A stretch of 29,527 nucleotides of DNA from JAKOWB01 sp038363005 (GCA_038363005.1 JBBQBI010000036.1:1-29527), one strand, 5' to 3'; positions 16,152 to 23,300 are shown, numbered from the stretch's first letter. The notes: a model not told the origin generated them from the letters alone. Program-made: numbers and translations.

Positions 16152-16536
16152 CTAAACTGCCCCTAACAACAGGTCAAACATCACGTTCTGCATCGCGCGG
16201 TGGTTCGAGCCGAAGGTGAACTCGCCAAGATACCTGTCCATGTACTTGGCCGAGACGTGAATGTGGGTTGACCCGTACGATCGCCTTGAGCAGCTTCCAG
16301 AACACCTCGACTTAGTTGACGTGGAGCGTCACGTCGTGCCGGTAGGCGTAGCCTGCGAACTCCTTGGTGCCGTATTTGACGATGGCCCGCAGTGTGTCCT
16401 TTCGCACGTTCGAGAAGACGCCAGCGGCCATGCAGCCGCCGCGCTCCTTCCCGCCGACGGCACCCCGGCCACGCTTCCCGGACCGGTGCCCGTCAACAAA
16501 GGCCTCATCGGCCTCAACGTAGCTCTGGAGTAGCTC
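16152..16536 (-). pseudogene. Decayed IS1595/ISXO2-type transposase fragment
   Basis: Read on the minus strand from 16536, the translation gives SYVEADEAFVDGHRSGKRGRGAVGG, matching the catalytic-start DDE motif (VEVDExYxGG...GKRGRG) of ISXO2-like transposases. After a stop codon (HVN*), VEVFWKLLK follows. Then, only after shifting frame, comes THIHVSAKYMDRYLGEFTF and NVMFDLL to a TAG at 16152, the family's typical C-terminus. The N-terminal zinc-ribbon region is missing, about 50 central residues appear deleted, and there is at least one nonsense and one frameshift. It is therefore a non-functional relic. It begins within ten bases of the phaC stop, so the old insertion abuts phaC. Confidence 0.85.
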
Positions 16537-16542
16537 GGCAAA

Positions 16543-17754
16543 TCAGAGCGCTAGAGCTTCCTGCTTGTTCACCAATTTACCCCACACCTCTCTCTCCGCC
16601 TTCCCGCTCACCACCATCCCGATGTGCCCTACTGGCGGCACCTTGAGCTCGCACCCCGGGATCGCCGCGGCCAAAGCCTTCGCGCTGCCCGGCGGGACGA
16701 TGCGGTCGCTCTGCGGCACCAGGGCCAGGGTCGGCAGGCGCAGCGCCGCCGGGTCCACCACCCGCCCCGCGATGCGCCACTCCCCCCTGGCCGGCGTGTT
16801 CTGGCCGTACCACTGCCCGATCGCCTCACGCGCCACGGGGGCGGCGAGGGCGGTGCCGTCGTTCAGCCAGTCCTCCAGGGCGACGAAGGCGCGGGCCTTG
16901 GCGCTGTCGGGCGGCATGGCGGCGAAGGTCTGGAACTTGCGCACCGCGGTCATCGGGTCGAGCAGGGTGAAGAGGCTCTGCACCATATCGACCGGCAGCT
17001 CGCCCAGGCTGTCCAGCGCCGGCGCCTGCAGCGGCAGGGCGCGGGCCAGGGACTCGGCCTGGCGGCGGGCCGAGCCGGGCTCGTCACCGGCGTGGAAGTC
17101 CCAGGGCGTGGCCATGAGGATGAGGCCGCCGAGGTCCCCCTGGCGGCGCAGCGCCAGCGCCAGGGCCAGCAGGCCGCCCATGCAGTAGCCGAGCAGGAGC
17201 GGCTTCTGCCCGGTCAACGCCAGCACGCGGTCCAGCGCGGCCTCCAGCCGGCCGCAGACGTAGTCGGTGAGGGTGAAGCGCCGCTCGGCCGGGCCCGGCG
17301 CGTCCCAATCGACCAGGAAGGGGCGCAGCGCCGGGGAACCGTCTTTCGGCGTCGCCAGCCAGCGCAGCAGGGATTGCCCCTGCATCAGGTCGAGGATGTA
17401 GGCGCGGTTGACCAGCGAGGGCACGCAGAGGATCGGCCGGCCGGCCAAGGCTTCTGCGCTGAGGGCGCCGTAGTCGAGCAGGCGCGTGGTGCCGTCCTGC
17501 CAGACGGCGGGCGGGTCGGTCAGGTCGCGGCGATAGGGGTGGCGGCGATAGGCCTCGACACCGTCGAGGAAGCGGTTAGCGCGCCTTGCGAGTTCCCCCG
17601 GCAGGGCGCTTTGCAGCGCGCCGGGGGCGAGGCTGGCGGCGGCCTGGCGCAGGCTGGCCAGGCGCTCCTGCAGCGCCGGGCTCGGCGTCGGGATGCTGGC
17701 CAGCGAGGCGCTGCTCAAGCTCGGCCACGCGAGCGCGGAGCTGCCCCAGCTCAT
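16543..17754 (-). CDS. phaC: Poly(3-hydroxyalkanoate) synthase, class III-like PhaC
   Basis: An alpha/beta-hydrolase-fold enzyme of about 403 residues that polymerises hydroxyacyl-CoA into PHA granules. The lipase-like box GYCMGG holds the nucleophile C191; the partners are D350 (VPQSDRIVPP) and H377 (VGHIGMV). DVEAY-like segment GVEAYRRHPYRRDL, LCVPSLVNRAYILDL and PFLVDWDAPGP are family features. The length fits class III (350-400) rather than class I (about 590). The start is uncertain: conserved sequence (ALQERLASLRQAAASLAPGALQSAL) begins well inside the upstream gene, so 17754 (only suitable ATG) is chosen, giving a 179-base overlap in another frame. The last residues (GKLVNKQEALAL) lie next to the transposase relic and may have been altered. 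Confidence 0.88.
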   Translation of the reverse strand: MSWGSSALAWPSLSSASLASIPTPSPALQERLASLRQAAASLAPGALQSALPGELARRANRFLDGVEAYRRHPYRRDLTDPPAVWQDGTTRLLDYGALSAEALAGRPILCVPSLVNRAYILDLMQGQSLLRWLATPKDGSPALRPFLVDWDAPGPAERRFTLTDYVCGRLEAALDRVLALTGQKPLLLGYCMGGLLALALALRRQGDLGGLILMATPWDFHAGDEPGSARRQAESLARALPLQAPALDSLGELPVDMVQSLFTLLDPMTAVRKFQTFAAMPPDSAKARAFVALEDWLNDGTALAAPVAREAIGQWYGQNTPARGEWRIAGRVVDPAALRLPTLALVPQSDRIVPPGSAKALAAAIPGCELKVPPVGHIGMVVSGKAEREVWGKLVNKQEALAL

Positions 17755-18130
17755 CGCCGCCAGCAGCAGATGCAGCGGCAGCGGGCGCGGCCCCTGACGC
17801 AGCGGCGCTGGCGGAAGCGGATGCTGTGGCGCGGCGCTGTCCATCGGGGCGGGCGCCTCCCTGCTGGCCCGGCGACCCCGGCGGCGCAAAGGGCAGGCCG
17901 CCGAAGAACTGCGCCATCATGGCCTCCCAGGGTGGGGGGCCGCCAGGGGGTGTGGCGCCGGGCGTGGCGGTGGCCCCGGCCGGCAGCGCGCCGGCCTTGA
18001 GCAGCCGTTGCCAGGTGTCCAGCCACTGCGGGTCCTGCGCCAGGCCCGAGAGCCAGTCCTGCCAGAGGTCGAGCCAGCGGCGCGCCAAAGCGGCGGCCTC
18101 GGCGGTGGGGTCGGTCGGGTCGTCAGCCAT
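17576..18130 (-). CDS. PhaE-like PHA synthase partner protein (tentative)
   Basis: A 184-residue protein with a clear ribosome-binding site (GAGAGGAGAG) before its ATG at 18130. The N-terminus is Trp-rich and helical (ARRWLDLWQDWLSGLAQDPQWLDTWQRLL), followed by PWEAMMAQFFGGLPF, an Ala/Ser/Pro-rich linker, a short coiled coil (DELGQLRARVAELEQRLAG) and a basic tail (RRQPRPRRAAKRPAGGTRKAR, split here by its Pro/Ala spacing). Class III synthases need a PhaE subunit, encoded beside phaC, and the position fits. Sequence similarity to true PhaE is weak by eye, so a phasin-like or granule-associated role is possible. The basic tail could contact DNA or the granule surface. Its 3' third overlaps the phaC start region. 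Confidence 0.6.
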   Translation of the reverse strand: MADDPTDPTAEAAALARRWLDLWQDWLSGLAQDPQWLDTWQRLLKAGALPAGATATPGATPPGGPPPWEAMMAQFFGGLPFAPPGSPGQQGGARPDGQRRATASASASAAASGAAPAAAASAAGGDELGQLRARVAELEQRLAGQHPDAEPGAAGAPGQPAPGRRQPRPRRAAKRPAGGTRKAR

Positions 18131-18158
18131 GACGCTCTCCTCTCACCCTCTGTCAGTC

Positions 18159-18292
18159 CCCCCTCTCCCGCTTGCGGCGGGAGAGGGCCGGGGTGAGGGC
18201 CCTGGGTCGGTGCGACGGCAAGCGACCGCACCGAACGCCCTCACCCGGCTCGCTTCCGCTCGCCACCCTCTCCCGCCAAAAGCGGGCGAGGG
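18159..18292. repeat. CCCTCTCCC/GGGTGAGGG intergenic repeat, copy C
   Basis: It has the same architecture as copy A at 9773-9897: hairpin CCCTCTCCCGC / GCGGGAGAGGG then CGGGGTGAGGGC, a variable GC-rich middle containing CGACCG, then CCCTCACCCGGCTCGC, and a second CCCTCTCCCGC / GCGGGCGAGGG hairpin. It fills the gap between the divergent PhaE-like gene and phaR, so it may sit between or on their promoters. Confidence 0.88.
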
Positions 18293-18416
18293 ATTGTGGC
18301 CAGGGGGAGCGGCATGTCAGCCAAGATTGACTCCACCTAGTGCGCCGCACAATATCCCCTGCTGCCGTAGCGAAACGCAGCTGCCGCATGACGGCGCGAC
18401 AAGAGGAAAACAAGCC

Positions 18417-19034
18417 TTGGCGGACGCGACCGAAGGATCCAAAGGCCAGCCGGTCATCATCAAGAAATACGCCAACCGGCGGCTCTACAACACCGCGACC
18501 TCATCCTACGTGACGCTCGACCACCTGTCGCAGATGGTGCAGGACAACGTCGACTTCACGGTCTACGACGCCAAGACGGGGGAGGACATCACCCGCTCCG
18601 TCCTGACCCAGATCATCGTCGAGGAAGAGAGCAAGGGCGGGCAGTCGCTGCTGCCGATCAACTTCCTGCGCCAGCTCATCGGCTTCTATGGCGACAACAT
18701 GAAGTTCCTGGTGCCGAAGTACCTGGAGCACATGATGGGCGCCTTCTCGACCAACCAGGACAAGTTGCGCTCCACCATGCAGGACGCCATGGGCAAGTTC
18801 ATGCCCTTCGGCAACCTGGAGGAGGTCGGCAAGCAGAACATGGCGCTGTTCGAGCAGGCGGTGCGCATGTGGTCGCCCTTCGGCCCCGGCGGCATGCCGG
18901 GTGCCGGCGGCGACAAGCCGGCCGCCGCGCCGGCTGAAAAGCCACGCGCCAGCGAGGGTGAGAACCTGGACCGCCTGAAGCACCAGATCGACGAACTGAA
19001 GGCGCAGCTCGACAGCCTGTCGAAGCGGAAATAA
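18417..19034 (+). CDS. phaR: Polyhydroxyalkanoate synthesis repressor PhaR
   Basis: A 205-residue DNA-binding regulator that senses PHB and represses phasin and PHB genes when polymer is absent. The N-terminal PHB_acc_N domain (about 11-75) is unmistakable: VIIKKYANRRLYNTATSSYVTL and GEDITRSVLTQIIVEEE. LLPINFLRQLIGFYGDNM and YLEHMMGAF follow. The C-terminus ends in a predicted coiled coil (ENLDRLKHQIDELKAQLDSL). Length is usual. The start is a TTG at 18417 preceded by AGAGGA; no ATG or GTG lies in frame nearby upstream of the conserved domain. It is divergent from phaC and its partner, the arrangement expected for a local regulator. Confidence 0.95.
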   Translation: MADATEGSKGQPVIIKKYANRRLYNTATSSYVTLDHLSQMVQDNVDFTVYDAKTGEDITRSVLTQIIVEEESKGGQSLLPINFLRQLIGFYGDNMKFLVPKYLEHMMGAFSTNQDKLRSTMQDAMGKFMPFGNLEEVGKQNMALFEQAVRMWSPFGPGGMPGAGGDKPAAAPAEKPRASEGENLDRLKHQIDELKAQLDSLSKRK

Positions 19035-19036
19035 AC

Positions 19037-19057
19037 CCTCTCCCGATGGGAGAGGGT
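19037..19057 (+). terminator. Perfect 9-bp hairpin after phaR (related to the CCCTCTCCC repeats)
   Basis: CCCTCTCCC-GAT-GGGAGAGGG begins two bases after the phaR stop and is followed by TTGGTTGG. The stem is the same core as in the larger intergenic repeats, so this is probably a short member of that family used as a terminator. Confidence 0.65.
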
Positions 19058-19131
19058 TGGTTGGCCTTCCGCCTTGTCTCCTCCGCGTCGCGCGGCGAGT
19101 ATCGCGGTCCCGCCCTTCGCGAGAGTCCCCC

Positions 19132-20679
19132 ATGACCCATCCCACCACCTTCTCCACCCTGATCACGGCGCAGGACGCCGACGCGCCGGCCATCCTGGGC
19201 GGCGGACGGCCGGCCATGACGTTCGGGCGGCTCAAGGCGCTGCAGGAGGAGACCACGGCGGCGCTGAACGGCTGGGGCATCGGGCGCGGCGAGCGGGTGG
19301 CCATCGTGCTGCCGAACGGGCCGGCCATGGCGGCGGCCTTCCTGGCGGTCGGCGCCGGGGCCGTGACCTGTCCGCTGAACCCCGGCTATCGCGCCGACGA
19401 GTTCCGCTTCTACCTGGAGGACCTGAAGGCGCGCGCGCTGATCGTCGCGGCGGGCGACCCGACGCCGGCCCGCGCCGTCGCCGCCGAACTGGGCCTGCAG
19501 GTGCTGGAGCTGAGCGAACCCGCCGGCTTCCCGGCCGGCGCCTTCACCCTGGCCGGCGGCACGGCCGACGGCAAGGCGGCCAATCCGGGACCGGCGGAGC
19601 CCGACGACATCGGCCTGATCCTGCATACCTCGGGCACCACCTCGCGGCCGAAGATCGTGCCGCTGACGCAGACCAACCTGCAGGCCTCGGCCCGTCACAT
19701 CGGCCGCGTGCTGGCCCTGGGGCCGGCGGATCGCTGCCTCAACATCATGCCGCTGTTCCACATCCACGGGCTGATCGCCGCGACCTTGTCGTCGCTGGCC
19801 GCCGGCGCCTCGGTCTGGGCCAGCGAGGGCTTCAACGCGCTGAAGTTCATGGCGCAGCTCGAGGAGGCCAAGCCCAGCTGGTACACGGCGGTGCCGACCA
19901 TGCACCAGACCATCCTGGCGCGCGGCCAGCGGCAGGAGGCGGCGGCCAAGGCGGCGGGCTTGCGCTTCATCCGCTCCTCCAGCGCCTCGCTGCCGCCGCA
20001 GGTGATGACGGCGGTCGAGGCGCTGTTCGCCTGCCCGGTGATCGAGAGCTATGGCATGACCGAGGCGGCGCACCAGATGACCAGCAACCGCCTGCCGCCG
20101 GGGCTGCGCAAGCCGGGCTCGGTCGGCAGCGCGGCGGGGCCGGCGGTGGCCATCCTGGGCGAGGACGGCGCGGTGACGACCGATGCCGGCGCGCTGGGCG
20201 AGGTGATCATCAGCGGGCCCAACGTGACCCTGGGCTATGAAAGCAACGCCAAGGCCAACGCCGAGTCCTTCATCGCGCGCGAGGGGCAGCCCTATCCCTG
20301 GTTCCGCACCGGCGACCAGGGCACGCTGGACGCCGACGGCTTCCTGACCATCACCGGGCGGCTGAAGGAGATCATCAACCGCGGCGGCGAGAAGGTCAGC
20401 CCGAAGGAGGTCGACGAGGTGATCATGGATCACCCGGCGGTGGCCCAGGTGGTCACCTTCGCCCTGCCGCACGACAAGCTGGGCGAAGAAGTCGCCTGCG
20501 CCGTGGTGCTGCGCGAGGGCATGGCGCTGGAGGAACGCGCGCTGAAGGACTTCCTGGCCACCCGCCTGGCCGACTTCAAGGTGCCGCGCAAGGTGGTCTT
20601 CCTGGCCGAGATCCCCAAGGGCGCCACCGGCAAGCTGCAGCGCATCGGCCTGGCGCAGAAGCTGGGGCTGGCGCCATGA
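19132..20679 (+). CDS. AMP-dependent acyl-CoA ligase, oxalyl-CoA synthetase (Pcs60/AAE3)-like
   Basis: A 515-residue ANL-superfamily enzyme that activates a carboxylate with ATP and joins it to CoA. The P-loop is HTSGTTSRPKIVPLTQ (165-180), then MPLFHIHGL, YGMTEAAHQM, WFRTGDQG, GRLKEIINRGGEKVSPKEV, and the C-terminal catalytic lysine K501 in PKGATGKLQR. HTSGTTSRPK-x-VPLTQ with PLFH-x-HGL closely resembles oxalyl-CoA synthetases of the AAE3/Pcs60 group, so oxalate is the best guess for substrate. Medium-chain acyl or aromatic acids are alternatives. It overlaps the next gene by four bases (ATGA). No formyl-CoA transferase or oxalyl-CoA decarboxylase is in the window. Confidence 0.85.
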   Translation: MTHPTTFSTLITAQDADAPAILGGGRPAMTFGRLKALQEETTAALNGWGIGRGERVAIVLPNGPAMAAAFLAVGAGAVTCPLNPGYRADEFRFYLEDLKARALIVAAGDPTPARAVAAELGLQVLELSEPAGFPAGAFTLAGGTADGKAANPGPAEPDDIGLILHTSGTTSRPKIVPLTQTNLQASARHIGRVLALGPADRCLNIMPLFHIHGLIAATLSSLAAGASVWASEGFNALKFMAQLEEAKPSWYTAVPTMHQTILARGQRQEAAAKAAGLRFIRSSSASLPPQVMTAVEALFACPVIESYGMTEAAHQMTSNRLPPGLRKPGSVGSAAGPAVAILGEDGAVTTDAGALGEVIISGPNVTLGYESNAKANAESFIAREGQPYPWFRTGDQGTLDADGFLTITGRLKEIINRGGEKVSPKEVDEVIMDHPAVAQVVTFALPHDKLGEEVACAVVLREGMALEERALKDFLATRLADFKVPRKVVFLAEIPKGATGKLQRIGLAQKLGLAP

Positions 20680-21653
20680 AGGTCTGCATCTACGGCGCCG
20701 GCGCGATCGGCGGCATGCTGGGCTATCACCTGGCGGCCTCGGGCGCCGAGGTCACGCTGATCGCCCGCGGCCCACACCTGAAGGCGATGCAGGAGAAGGG
20801 CCTCACCTACATATCCGGCGATACGGAAGCGACGGTTTCGGTGCGCGCCGTCGCTACGCCTGAGGAAGCGGGTCATCAAGATTACGTGATCCTGACGCTC
20901 AAGGCGCCCGGAGTCGCCGGCATCGCCGCGGGCATGGCGCCGCTGCTGGGGCCGGAGACCTGCATCGTGACGGCGCAGAACGGCATTTCCTGGTGGTATT
21001 TCCACCGCCACGGCGGGCCCTTCGACGGCCACCGGCTGGAGTCGGTCGACCCCGGCGGCACGCTGTGGCGGCTGCTGCCGCCGGAGCGCTGCCTGGGCTG
21101 CGTGGTCTACCCCTCGGCCGAGATCGAGGCGCCCGGCCGGGTGCGCCACGGCTATGGCAACCGCTTCATGCTGGGCGAGCCCGATGGCAGCCAGAGCCCG
21201 CGCGCCAAGGCGCTGTCGCAGCTGCTCACCAAGAGCGGCCTGAAGGCGCCGGTGCGCCCGAAGATCCGCGACGATATCTGGGTGAAGCTGTGGGGCAACC
21301 TGTCTTTCAACCCGGTCTCGGCGCTGACCGGCGGCACGCTGGGGCAGCTCGCCGAGGACCCCGGCACCCACGCGGTGATCGCCGGCATGATGGCCGAGGC
21401 CGAGGCGGTGGGCAGTGCGCTGGGCGTCAGCTTCGGCGTCGACATCGAGACCCGCATCGGCTGGGCCGCCGACCTGGGCGCGCACAAAACCTCGATGCTG
21501 CAGGACCTTGAGCTGGGGCGGGTGATGGAGATCGACGCGCTGCTCGGCGTGGTGGTCGAGCTGGGGCGCCTCAGCGGCCGCGCCACGCCGCTGTGCGACG
21601 CCGTGCTGGCGCTGCTCGTACAGCGCGCCCGTCTGCAAGGATGCTATAGCTGA
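20676..21653 (+). CDS. 2-dehydropantoate 2-reductase (ketopantoate reductase) family protein
   Basis: A 325-residue NADP-dependent reductase of the PanE/ApbA family. The dinucleotide loop GAGAIGG is at residues 7-13, TLKAPG and AQNGI (N102) follow, and the C-terminal helical domain has WVKLWGNLSFNPVSALTGG with the conserved Lys (K204) and Asn (N208). True PanE makes pantoate for coenzyme A; many paralogues reduce other 2-oxo acids. It is slightly longer than PanE and is translationally coupled to the acyl-CoA ligase, not to pantothenate genes, so a catabolic 2-keto acid reductase role is quite possible. The terminal residues (RARLQGCYS) are unremarkable. Confidence 0.85.
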   Translation: MKVCIYGAGAIGGMLGYHLAASGAEVTLIARGPHLKAMQEKGLTYISGDTEATVSVRAVATPEEAGHQDYVILTLKAPGVAGIAAGMAPLLGPETCIVTAQNGISWWYFHRHGGPFDGHRLESVDPGGTLWRLLPPERCLGCVVYPSAEIEAPGRVRHGYGNRFMLGEPDGSQSPRAKALSQLLTKSGLKAPVRPKIRDDIWVKLWGNLSFNPVSALTGGTLGQLAEDPGTHAVIAGMMAEAEAVGSALGVSFGVDIETRIGWAADLGAHKTSMLQDLELGRVMEIDALLGVVVELGRLSGRATPLCDAVLALLVQRARLQGCYS

Positions 21654-21677
21654 AAACGACAAACCGCCCGAGTCACT

Positions 21678-21690
21678 CGCGCAATGCGCG
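21678..21690. promoter_or_regulatory. Short palindrome upstream of the XRE regulator
   Basis: CGCGCA-A-TGCGCG forms a perfect 13-base palindrome about 130 bases before the regulator start, in a comparatively AT-containing 166-bp gap. Dimeric XRE proteins bind such sites, so it is a possible operator, but this is inference from position only. Confidence 0.25.
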
Positions 21691-21819
21691 ACATATTCTG
21701 TTAGGTACCCAACCTGGGGCTTCGTACCGACGCTTGATTCTTGCGGGACAAGATAGCACACTTAGCCCATGATGTAGGCGTGGTTGACGGCCGGTATCGC
21801 GCCGGTGGCACGTGAGCGG

Positions 21820-22257
21820 ATGAGGTCGAGGGCCGTGGTAAAGCGCAACGAGACAGTCTCCATCGAGCGTCATGTCGGGCAGCGGATACGCACCCGGCGG
21901 ACCATGCTGGGTCTTACCCAGCAGCAGCTCGCCGACCTGATCGGCGTGACCTACCAACAGGCGCACAAGTACGAGCGCGGCATCAACCGGGTGTCCGCCG
22001 GACGCCTGTTCGAGCTGGCCAAGGCGCTGGGCGTCGACGTCAGCTACTTCTTCGAGGGCCTGGCTCCGCAGGAGCAGATCGACGCGGCGCCGGAGCGCCA
22101 GCGCCTCTGCCTCGACATGGCGCGCAACTTCGCCCGCATCCGCGAGGAACGCCACCAGGAGGCGCTGAGCCAGCTCTGCCGCGCCCTGGCCGAGGAAGCC
22201 AACCTGCAGAAGATCGACCTGCTGTCGATGCTGCCGGGCAACAGCGACACCAACTGA
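21820..22257 (+). CDS. XRE-family helix-turn-helix transcriptional regulator
   Basis: A regulator of about 145 residues. The HTH_3 domain (roughly 22-78) reads IRTRRTMLGLTQQQLADLIGVTYQQAHKYERGINRVSAGRLFELAKALGVDVSYFF, matching a large alphaproteobacterial XRE group of similar size in which the domain is followed by a helical tail. The tail here is Glu/Gln/Arg-rich and ends LSMLPGNSDTN. The start could be ATG 21820 or GTG 21835 (which has GAGG upstream); TTG/GTG starts further upstream are less likely. It is single, followed by a strong terminator. Targets are unknown; in other alphaproteobacteria such proteins regulate motility, polysaccharide or stress genes, but nothing here links it to those. 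Confidence 0.88.
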   Translation: MRSRAVVKRNETVSIERHVGQRIRTRRTMLGLTQQQLADLIGVTYQQAHKYERGINRVSAGRLFELAKALGVDVSYFFEGLAPQEQIDAAPERQRLCLDMARNFARIREERHQEALSQLCRALAEEANLQKIDLLSMLPGNSDTN

Positions 22258-22291
22258 CAGTCTTTCGGGGCACCTCTCCTCGCCCCACCTC

Positions 22292-22329
22292 CGAAGGCGC
22301 GGTCCGCAAGGCCCGCGCCTTCGTCGTTT
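22292..22329 (+). terminator. Rho-independent terminator after the XRE gene
   Basis: A perfect 11-bp GC-rich stem, CGAAGGCGCGG (22292-22302) with CCGCGCCTTCG (22313-22323), a 10-base loop and a T-rich tail (TCGTTT). It is 35 bases after the XRE stop and may also stop transcripts from the convergent prolyl aminopeptidase gene. Confidence 0.8.
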
Positions 22330-22349
22330 GTGGGGCCGGCGTGGCTCGC

Positions 22350-23300
22350 TCAGCCCCGCCCCTTCAGCGACTCCATGCCCTCCAGCAGTGCCTGGGTGAT
22401 GCCGGGCTCGAAGGGATGGTGGCCGGCGGTTTCCACCGGCCGATAGCTGGCGCCGCGCCATGCCCGCGTCAGGTCCCAGGCATTCTCGATCGGGCAGACG
22501 AAGTCGTCGCGCCCGTGGGCCACCAGGCCCGGCAGCGCTCCCAACTCGCCGGCGCGGCGCAGCAGCTCGCCCTCGGGCAGCCAGATGGCCTCGCTGAAAT
22601 AGGCCAGCGCGATGCGCGCCCCGGCCAGCAGCACCTCGGCGCTGCCCTCCGGCCGCAGGAATTCGGCCGGCACGCCCTTGATGTTGGCCGTGACCCAGTT
22701 GTGGTGCAGCCAGGCCTTCAGCGCCGGCAGGTGTACCGTCGGGTCGGCATCCAGGATGCGCCGGCGATAGGCCGCCATGATGTCGCCCCGCTCGGCCACC
22801 GGCAGCGGATCGACCAGGCCGTGCCAAGCCTCGGGATAGAGCTTGCGGCTGGTGAGGTAGTTGAAGTCGTTCTCGCTGGCGAGGCCGAGGTAGATGCCCC
22901 AGAGCACCAGGCCGATGCAGCGCTCCGGATGCGCCAAGGCATAGGCCAGCGCCAGCGCCGAGCCCCAGGAGCCGCCGAGCAGCACCCAGCGCTTGATCCC
23001 CAGGCTCTCGCGGATGCGCTCCATGTCGGCGATCAGGTGCGCCGTGGTGTTGGCCTCCAGCCGGCCCAGCGGCGTCGAGCGCCAGGCGCCGCGCTGATCG
23101 AAGCCGATGAAGCGCCAGTAGGCCGGATCGCAGAAGCGCCGGTTGTGCCCCGACCAAGTGAAGCCCGGCCCGCCGTGCAGGAAGAGCACCGGCACGCCGT
23201 CCGGATTGCCGGCTTCCTCGATATAGAGCTCATGGCCCTCGCCAGTCGGGAAGCGGCCGACGCGATAGGGCTCGTAGGGTGGATAGAGCGCAAAGGTCAT
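22350..23300 (-). CDS. pip: Prolyl aminopeptidase (peptidase family S33)
   Basis: A 316-residue alpha/beta hydrolase that removes N-terminal proline from peptides in the cytoplasm. The N-terminus (FALYPPYEPYRVGRFPTGEGHELYIEEAGNP) is diagnostic for proline iminopeptidase. HGGPG (oxyanion region) is at 42-46, the nucleophile is S111 in GGSWGS, and the acid and base are D266 (HGRDDFVCP) and H294 (TAGHHPFEPG). The family's DQRGxGRS appears as DQRGAWRS, an unusual Gly-to-Trp change. Length is standard. The ATG at 23300 is chosen because the family start follows it at once. No signal peptide. Confidence 0.93.
   Translation of the reverse strand: MTFALYPPYEPYRVGRFPTGEGHELYIEEAGNPDGVPVLFLHGGPGFTWSGHNRRFCDPAYWRFIGFDQRGAWRSTPLGRLEANTTAHLIADMERIRESLGIKRWVLLGGSWGSALALAYALAHPERCIGLVLWGIYLGLASENDFNYLTSRKLYPEAWHGLVDPLPVAERGDIMAAYRRRILDADPTVHLPALKAWLHHNWVTANIKGVPAEFLRPEGSAEVLLAGARIALAYFSEAIWLPEGELLRRAGELGALPGLVAHGRDDFVCPIENAWDLTRAWRGASYRPVETAGHHPFEPGITQALLEGMESLKGRG

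Larger units (their letters stand above)
13900..16545. other. Lower-GC accessory stretch between phaA and phaC
   Basis: Base composition changes visibly from about 13,950 to 16,540: AT-rich words and poor third-position GC bias replace the surrounding GC-rich coding style. It holds one orphan unknown gene, a 50-residue small protein gene on the other strand, an overlapping pair of uncharacterised genes and a decayed transposase. Within it, 13881-14103 shows only upstream sequence of phaA and of the gene at 14104, and 14574-14764 shows no gene I can support. The edges are estimated; no clear direct repeats or tRNA were found to mark a precise insertion. Confidence 0.75.

Noticed and set aside
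16261..16533. 90-codon plus-strand frame in the transposase relic
   Set aside because: It is the reverse of a transposase sequence that is recognisable on the minus strand.
21720..21780. Possible sigma-70 promoter (TTGATT ...) before the XRE gene
   Set aside because: No -10 hexamer lies at a proper distance from TTGATT.
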